Source: JAXMHB01 sp046346965 (lineage in GTDB: Bacteria; Pseudomonadota; Gammaproteobacteria; Xanthomonadales; SZUA-5). Taken from it: a DNA stretch of 57,483 nt. The translations under genes and the position numbers were made by a program. Position 1 is the stretch's first letter. Every line of letters begins with the position of its first letter. Below, piece after piece: positions 52,478 to 57,483 of this stretch. The notes under the pieces are model-generated. The model was not told the origin of the DNA and searched no databases. It worked only from the letters and a program-made list of their open reading frames with translations. Location of the stretch: NCBI GenBank assembly GCA_046346965.1, contig JAXMHB010000022.1:1-57483 (forward strand), written 5' to 3'.

Positions 52478-53425
52478 TCAGGGGAGGCCGGTCGGCGCCA
52501 GATGCTGGCGCAGGAAGTCGAGCACCTGCGGCCAGCCCTCGGTGCGCGCCTGCAGGTTGCCCTCCAGTGTGCCGCCCAACTGGGTGATGCGCTGCGCCTT
52601 CGGATCGTCAGGATCGAAGGGCCGCCCCAGTACCAGGTGCCCGGCTTCCGGGTAGCTCAGGTGCACCACCTCGGCGTTCGGACGCGCCGATCGGATCTCG
52701 CGCTGGATATCGCTGGCCATCGCAAAAGCCGGCCACATCAGATCCTCGCCGCCGCTGAGCAGCAACAGCGGCGCCTGGATCTGCTCGACCGGGATGCGCG
52801 CGGCGCGCGCCGCTTCCTCGTGACGCAGGCTGCGCGTGTACATCTCGACCAGTGGCCACGGTGAGCCTTGCACGTCATAGCGCAGATAGGGCACCGGCTG
52901 CCCGGCGCGCGTCCACGAGGGCACATCGGACCACTGGCCGAGGTCGAGCCCCTGCCAGGACACGCTGGTGGGTGTACCGACGACCACCGCGGCCAGATCC
53001 TGACGCGCACTGGCGATCAGCAGCGCCGCCTCGGCGCCCTTGGACGCCCCGAGCAGCGCGATCGGCCGCCCATCGACGGCGGGCTGCTGGCGCAGCCAGT
53101 CGATGGCGCTATCGAAACGCTCCAGCGGGATCGACACCAGCTGCGGCGGCAGCTCCGGCGTCCCGAAATAGCCCACCGCCAGCGCCACATAGCCGGCGTC
53201 AGCCAGCGCTGAGGCCAGGCGGCCCGATGCCTCCAACCCGCCCTCAGAGCCGCCCAGGACGACCACGCCCGGATGCGGCCCGGGGGCATCGGGCAGGTAC
53301 AGATCGGCCACCACGGCCGCCTCACGAATCGGCGTCGGCGTACGCAGTGGCGGCAACGGCGGCGGCGCCGCGCTGCACGCCGCGAGCAGCAGCGCAAACA
53401 GTCCGCTAATCAGATACTTGGGCAT
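52478..53425 (-). CDS. alpha/beta-hydrolase lipoprotein (BAAT C-terminal-like)
   Basis: 315-aa protein with lipoprotein signal: LFALLLAAC, lipobox Cys17, so probably anchored in the outer membrane. The hydrolase domain has VVVLGGSEGGLEASGRLAS, LLGASKGAEAALLIAS (nucleophile Ser in G-x-S-x-G), LLLLSGGEDLMWP (Asp) and EAGHLVLGRPF (His). The fold and spacing match the acyl-CoA thioester hydrolase/BAAT C-terminal domain; the bacterial substrate is unknown. It is on the minus strand between the small membrane protein and the phosphomannomutase. Confidence 0.88.
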   Translation of the reverse strand: MPKYLISGLFALLLAACSAAPPPLPPLRTPTPIREAAVVADLYLPDAPGPHPGVVVLGGSEGGLEASGRLASALADAGYVALAVGYFGTPELPPQLVSIPLERFDSAIDWLRQQPAVDGRPIALLGASKGAEAALLIASARQDLAAVVVGTPTSVSWQGLDLGQWSDVPSWTRAGQPVPYLRYDVQGSPWPLVEMYTRSLRHEEAARAARIPVEQIQAPLLLLSGGEDLMWPAFAMASDIQREIRSARPNAEVVHLSYPEAGHLVLGRPFDPDDPKAQRITQLGGTLEGNLQARTEGWPQVLDFLRQHLAPTGLP

Positions 53426-53546
53426 CGCTGGGCTCCATTTCCGAGAATGGGCACAGCTTGCCGATGCTCGGTTGGGCGGCGAAGTACAGGCTGTCAGCGC
53501 ACGCGCATGACGGCTGTCAGCCGCGCGACGGGCGCCTCACAAGGGC

Positions 53547-55973
53547 TCAGAACGGCAGTTGCAGCTTCGCGTCCAGCGCCAGCAACTGCGCGCGGAATGC
53601 AGTTTGCACGCGCGCCAGCGCATCACCGTTGTCGGCTTCAAAGCGCAGGATCAGCGCCGGCGTGGTGTTGGAACAGCGCACCAGTCCCCAGCCGTAGCCC
53701 CAGTCGGCGCGTACGCCGTCGATCAGCGTCATCCGCGCGCCGTCGAACTTGGCGCGGTCGCGGAACTTGTCCATGAAGCGGTAGTGCTCGCCCTCGGTCA
53801 TGCTGATCTTGAGTTCGGGCGTACTGACGCTCTGCGGAAGTTCCTCGCAGACTTCGTCGATATCGCGCCCCTCGCTGGCGAGGATTTCCAGCAGCCGGCA
53901 ACCTGCGTACAAACCGTCGTCGAAGCCGTACCAGCGCTCCTTGAAGAAGAAATGCCCGCTCATTTCACCGGCCAGTTCGGCCTGGGTTTCCTTCATCTTG
54001 CGCTTGATCAGCGAGTGCCCGGTGCGCCACATCATCGGGCTGCCGCCGTGCCCCAGGATGACGCCGGACAGATGACTGGTGCACTTGACGTCGTAAATGA
54101 TCGCGGCACCCGGATTGCGCGTCAGCACATCGCGCGCAAACAGCATCAGCAGACGGTCGGGATAGACGATCTTGCCCGCCGGCGTGACCACGCCCAGGCG
54201 ATCGCCATCGCCATCGAAGGCCAGACCGATATCCGCCTTGAACTGTTTGACCGACACCAGCAAGTCTTCCAGATTGCGCGGATCGCTGGGATCGGGATGG
54301 TGGTTCGGGAAGCTGCCGTCGACATCGCAGTAGAGCGGCACCACCTCGCAGCCGATCGACTCGTACAGCCGCTGCGCGATAGCGCCGGCGATGCCGTTGC
54401 CGCAGTCGAGCACCACCTTGAGCGGCGATTCCAGCTGGATGTCGCTGGAGATGCGCTCGATGTAGTTCTCGTTCAGATCCATTTGCGTCAGCGCGCCGCG
54501 ACCGCTTTCGAAGCGGTTCTCGGCGATCCGCGCGTACAGATTCTGGATCTCCTGCTCGGCCAGCGTCTCCCCCGCCACCACGATCTTGAATCCGTTGTAT
54601 TCGGGCGGATTGTGGCTGCCGGTGACCATCACGCCGGAGCCGGCGTTGAGTTCCTGGATCGCGAAATACAAGAGCGGTGTCGGCACCGCGCCGATGTCGA
54701 TCACCTCGCAACCGGCACTCATCAAGCCCTGAATGAGCGCCTTGGACAGTTCCACACCGCTGTCGCGCCCGTCGCGACCGACGATCACCGACTGCAGCCC
54801 GCGCGCGCGCACCTCCGACCCCACCGCCTGCCCAACCAAGCGCGCAACGCTGGCATTCAGGCTGGTACCGACGACGCCGCGGATGTCGTAAGCGCGGAAA
54901 ATGCTGCGATCGACGGCCGTCGGCTTCGGCGCCGGCGGCGGTGTGAACGCCGGACTCGTCGGCGCGGCGCTGGCGGGCGCAGGCTCGGCCGGGCTGGCCG
55001 CGGCAGCCTCGACCTTCTTGGCCGCACTGGCGCTGGTGCCCTGCTGGCTCTCGGCAGACAACTGCTCGGCCAGCGTGGGCGCGACCTCCGCCTTGCGCTT
55101 GGGATGCAGCATGCGCTCCAGCAGATCCGGACGCCGACGCCACAGAACGACGAGGCAAGCAGCCAGCATCGCAATCAGCCCGGCGACGAGATTGCCGAAG
55201 AAACTGCCCGGGCCCAACAGGATCAGCGGATCGGGCACCCGATAGCCGATGCGCAGCATGGAACCCGGGATCGCCGCCGTTCCAAGGCCCGCCTCGCCCT
55301 GTCCTTCGAGCGCCACCGTGGTCGATCCGGAATCGCCCTGCAGCAAAGACATTTGCAGTCCGCCGCTCGCCAGCTCGGCATAGGCTGCGCGCAAGGGTTC
55401 ATAGGGCAGTTTGGCGAGCACAAAGCCGGCGATCGTGCCGCGGATGGTCACCGGATTCACCATCACCAGTTCGCGCTTGCCGGCAGTGCCGTGCACCTGG
55501 GCCGGTGCCGGCGCACCCATCTTGGCCGCGTTCAGCAGCATCTCGGCGTTGGCATAGCCGAAGGTGCCGATGTCGATGCCGATCGCGCTCAGCACATCGG
55601 CCTGGATGAAACGCGCGTCCTCGACCTCCGGCATCTGCTCGCGGATCGCGGCCAGCGCACGCACCGGATCGCCCTGATCGCCACTGGCGAAATAGCGCTC
55701 GATTTCCGGGTGGATCAGCGCCTTGGACAGCTGCCGCTGGCGCTCGGAAATGAAGCCGCCGATGGTCTGCCGCGCCTGATTGGTGATCCGATCGGCCGCG
55801 GCCGCGGTCTGCTCGCTGTTGTAGGCCTGCAGCGCCTGGAACAGGAACAGGGCGCTGACGCCGATCAGCAGCGCCAGTCCCACTGGCGCCAGCCATTTGC
55901 GCACATCCAGCGATGCGCCTCGACGCTTGGCGGCGGCTTCTTTGGAAAACAAGGACTTGAGTGATCCTAACAC
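53547..55973 (-). CDS. algC: phosphomannomutase/phosphoglucomutase with N-terminal membrane sensor-like domain
   Basis: 808 aa. The C-terminal 450 residues are a complete alpha-D-phosphohexomutase: FRAYDIRGVVG, VTGSHNPPEYNGFK (phosphoserine loop), DGDGDRLG (metal loop), GEMSGHFFF (sugar-binding), and RCSNTTPALILRFE (phosphate-binding). It makes mannose-1-P and glucose-1-P for GDP-mannose, UDP-Glc and dTDP-Glc. The N-terminal 340 residues hold two membrane helices (about 31-50 and 275-297) around a periplasmic domain of about 220 residues, then an Ala/Pro-rich linker. GTG at 55973 begins VLGSLKSLFSKEA; longer readings run into dut. Gene order coaBC-dut-algC is conserved in Pseudomonas. Confidence 0.93.
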   Translation of the reverse strand: MLGSLKSLFSKEAAAKRRGASLDVRKWLAPVGLALLIGVSALFLFQALQAYNSEQTAAAADRITNQARQTIGGFISERQRQLSKALIHPEIERYFASGDQGDPVRALAAIREQMPEVEDARFIQADVLSAIGIDIGTFGYANAEMLLNAAKMGAPAPAQVHGTAGKRELVMVNPVTIRGTIAGFVLAKLPYEPLRAAYAELASGGLQMSLLQGDSGSTTVALEGQGEAGLGTAAIPGSMLRIGYRVPDPLILLGPGSFFGNLVAGLIAMLAACLVVLWRRRPDLLERMLHPKRKAEVAPTLAEQLSAESQQGTSASAAKKVEAAAASPAEPAPASAAPTSPAFTPPPAPKPTAVDRSIFRAYDIRGVVGTSLNASVARLVGQAVGSEVRARGLQSVIVGRDGRDSGVELSKALIQGLMSAGCEVIDIGAVPTPLLYFAIQELNAGSGVMVTGSHNPPEYNGFKIVVAGETLAEQEIQNLYARIAENRFESGRGALTQMDLNENYIERISSDIQLESPLKVVLDCGNGIAGAIAQRLYESIGCEVVPLYCDVDGSFPNHHPDPSDPRNLEDLLVSVKQFKADIGLAFDGDGDRLGVVTPAGKIVYPDRLLMLFARDVLTRNPGAAIIYDVKCTSHLSGVILGHGGSPMMWRTGHSLIKRKMKETQAELAGEMSGHFFFKERWYGFDDGLYAGCRLLEILASEGRDIDEVCEELPQSVSTPELKISMTEGEHYRFMDKFRDRAKFDGARMTLIDGVRADWGYGWGLVRCSNTTPALILRFEADNGDALARVQTAFRAQLLALDAKLQLPF

Positions 55974-56013
55974 GGTGTTTTCCGCCCCGAATCCGTAGTG
56001 TCGCCGCACGCCA

Positions 56014-56475
56014 TCACTGGCGACCGGTATGTCCGAAACCGCCTGCACCGCGCTCGCTGTGGACAAACTCGTCCACCACCCGCAGCCGGGCATGCAGCAC
56101 CGGCACCAGCAGCAGTTGTGCGATCCGCTCGCCCGGCGCAATGGTAAAGCTGGCGTCTGATCGGTTCCAGCAGCTGACCATCAGCGGTCCTTGATAATCC
56201 GAGTCGATCAATCCGACCAGATTCCCGAGCACGATGCCATGTTTGGCACCGAGTCCCGAGCGCGGCAGTACCAGCGCGGCGACGCCGGGATCGCCAATAT
56301 GGATCGCCAGTCCGCTCGACAGCAGCGCACTCTGCCCCGGCGCCAGCAGCAGCGGCGCCTCGATGCAGGCGCGCAGGTCGAGCCCGGCGGAACCCTCGGT
56401 GGCGTACTGCGGCAAGGGCCAATCGCGGCCGAAGCGCGCATCCAGCACACGAACCTGCAGATCGAAAGCCGTCAT
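56014..56475 (-). CDS. dut: dUTP diphosphatase
   Basis: 153-aa trimeric dUTPase that hydrolyses dUTP to dUMP and PPi. Five motifs: ATEGSAGLDLRAC (1), PRSGLGAKHGIVLGN (2), GLIDSDYQGPLMV (3), ERIAQLLLVPV (4) and RGAGGFGHTG (5, which closes over the active site). ATG at 56475 overlaps the coaBC stop by 4 nt. Full length and intact. Confidence 0.97.
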   Translation of the reverse strand: MTAFDLQVRVLDARFGRDWPLPQYATEGSAGLDLRACIEAPLLLAPGQSALLSSGLAIHIGDPGVAALVLPRSGLGAKHGIVLGNLVGLIDSDYQGPLMVSCWNRSDASFTIAPGERIAQLLLVPVLHARLRVVDEFVHSERGAGGFGHTGRQ

Positions 56476-57483
56476 GTCCGCTGGGCGCCCTGGCGTCGGG
56501 TCTGGATCAGCGTCCACAGCCGGCGCGCCAGCACCCGTTTGTCCGCGTGTCCCAGGTCGAACTCGGCCTCGGCGCAGACGGCGGTGACGGCGTTGTCATC
56601 CCGATCAAAGGCGGCATCCGGACCCACCCGATTGGCGACCACCATGTCCAGACCCTTGGCCGCCAGCTTGCCGCGCGCGTAGCCCAGCACGTCCTGCGTT
56701 TCGGCGGCAAAGCCGACAAGAAAGGGACGCGGCGTGCGCGCGCCCAACTCGGCGATGATGTCCGGGTTGCGCACCAGCTCCAGCTGCATTCGATCCTGGC
56801 TTTTTTTGATCTTGTGGGCATTGCTGCTGAGTGGCCGGTAGTCGGCTACCGCGGCGGCACCGATGTAGATGTCGGCCTGCGCACACGCGGCGACCACCGC
56901 GTCGCGCATCTCGATGGCGCTGCGCACATCGACCCGCGCGCAGCCCGGCGGCGTGCAAAGGTGCACGGGACCGGCGACCAGACTCACCTCAGCGCCCTGC
57001 GCAGCGGCCTCGGCGGCAATCGCGAAACCCATCTTGCCCGAGCTGCGATTGCCGATGAAACGCACCGGGTCCAGATCCTCCAGCGTGGGACCGGCGCTGA
57101 CGACCACGCGCAGGCCGGCGAGCGGCCCTGGCGAGTAGAGCGCATCGAGCAGTTCTTGCGGCTCCAGCATGCGGCCGGCGCCTACATCGCCACAGGCCTG
57201 CGCGCCGCTGGCCGGCCCCAGCACACGCGCGCCACGCGCCTGCAGCGTGGCCAGATTGGCGCCCACGGCCGGGTGCGCCCACATCTGTTGATTCATCGCC
57301 GGCGCCAGCGCCAGCGGCGCCGCGCTGGCAAGGCACACGGTGGTCAGCAGATCGTCGGCGAAACCGCCGGCCAAACGCGCGATCACGTCCGCCGTGGCCG
57401 GCGCGATCAGGATCTGGTTGGCCCAGCGCGCCAGTTCGATATGTCCCATTGCCGCCTCGGCGGCCGGATCCCACAGCGAGGTG
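56472..57483 (-). CDS. coaBC: bifunctional phosphopantothenoylcysteine decarboxylase/synthase (5' part outside window)
   Basis: Partial protein, 337 codons, reading to the window edge. The CoaC part has SLWDPAAEAAMGHIELARWA, PAMNQQMW, and ACGDVGAGRM with the conserved Cys; the catalytic His lies outside the window. The CoaB part has SAGPTLEDLDPVRFIGNRSS, GAAAVADYRP, KIKKSQDRM (the Lys motif) and NPDIIAELG. It makes 4'-phosphopantetheine in CoA synthesis. It overlaps dut by 4 nt. Confidence 0.96.
   Translation of the reverse strand, partial: TSLWDPAAEAAMGHIELARWANQILIAPATADVIARLAGGFADDLLTTVCLASAAPLALAPAMNQQMWAHPAVGANLATLQARGARVLGPASGAQACGDVGAGRMLEPQELLDALYSPGPLAGLRVVVSAGPTLEDLDPVRFIGNRSSGKMGFAIAAEAAAQGAEVSLVAGPVHLCTPPGCARVDVRSAIEMRDAVVAACAQADIYIGAAAVADYRPLSSNAHKIKKSQDRMQLELVRNPDIIAELGARTPRPFLVGFAAETQDVLGYARGKLAAKGLDMVVANRVGPDAAFDRDDNAVTAVCAEAEFDLGHADKRVLARRLWTLIQTRRQGAQRT

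Noticed and set aside
53489..53522. Two copies of GGCTGTCAGC 23 bp apart, the second part of a short palindrome
   Set aside because: Too short and isolated in GC-rich DNA; no gene or site explains it.
53559..55964. Plus-strand open frame of about 800 codons opposite the phosphomannomutase
   Set aside because: Antisense shadow of a complete mutase gene, with no domain and an Arg/His/Gln-rich product.

Overview
The window is GC-rich, tightly packed bacterial chromosome from a gammaproteobacterium, most likely of the Lysobacterales (Xanthomonadales) type. The evidence is the 6S RNA-fau synteny at the left end, the coaBC-dut-phosphomannomutase order at the right end, an RfaH homologue, a small EPS-type MarR regulator, and a MutL that keeps the endonuclease motif. 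No tRNA, rRNA, CRISPR array or intact insertion sequence was seen.

Left flank (1-4832): the 3' part of 6S RNA, then fau, an EVE-domain gene and rpiA on the plus strand, meeting a glycosyltransferase and mutL on the minus strand. Right flank (48656-57483): rfaH (minus), a coiled-coil membrane protein and the ABC-F ATPase uup (plus), a small membrane protein and an esterase-like lipoprotein (minus), then the minus-strand set coaBC (cut by the window end), dut and a membrane-tethered phosphomannomutase/phosphoglucomutase.

The middle (4952-48537) is one very large surface-polysaccharide locus, nearly all on the minus strand. Many neighbours overlap by 4 or 8 nt (ATGA or similar junctions), which suggests translational coupling. 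It starts with a MarR-type EPS regulator directly below rfaH, with an ops-like sequence between them. In transcription order it holds: a UDP-sugar dehydrogenase plus an asparagine-synthase-like amidotransferase; a second GDP-mannose dehydratase; the ABC exporter wzm/wzt with a cargo-binding domain on Wzt; FkbM methyltransferases; a dTDP-3-amino-3,6-dideoxyhexose set (two isomerase-like genes, aminotransferase, acetyltransferase); about a dozen and a half glycosyltransferases; a Wzy-like membrane protein; a carbamoyltransferase; and genes for GDP-fucose (gmd, fcl), galE and wecA.

The most interesting part is 9969-14734. An ArnC-like polyprenyl-phosphate glycosyltransferase, a sugar formyltransferase, a GtrA-type small membrane protein, a WecE-type 4-aminotransferase and a GT-C membrane glycosyltransferase sit together. 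These are the roles of the Arn pathway (4-amination, N-formylation, transfer to undecaprenyl phosphate, flipping, periplasmic transfer), apparently built for a dTDP-4-amino-4,6-dideoxyhexose instead of UDP-L-Ara4N. That is inference from family and gene order.

The locus is mosaic. Blocks at about 28.2-31.4 kb and 33.1-34.6 kb are near 48% G+C in sampled lines, against about 65% nearby. One block edge appears to lie inside a glycosyltransferase gene, and the other abuts a 57-codon coding remnant. The genes for dTDP-glucose supply (rmlA, rmlB) and GDP-mannose supply (manC) are not in the window and must lie elsewhere if these pathways work.
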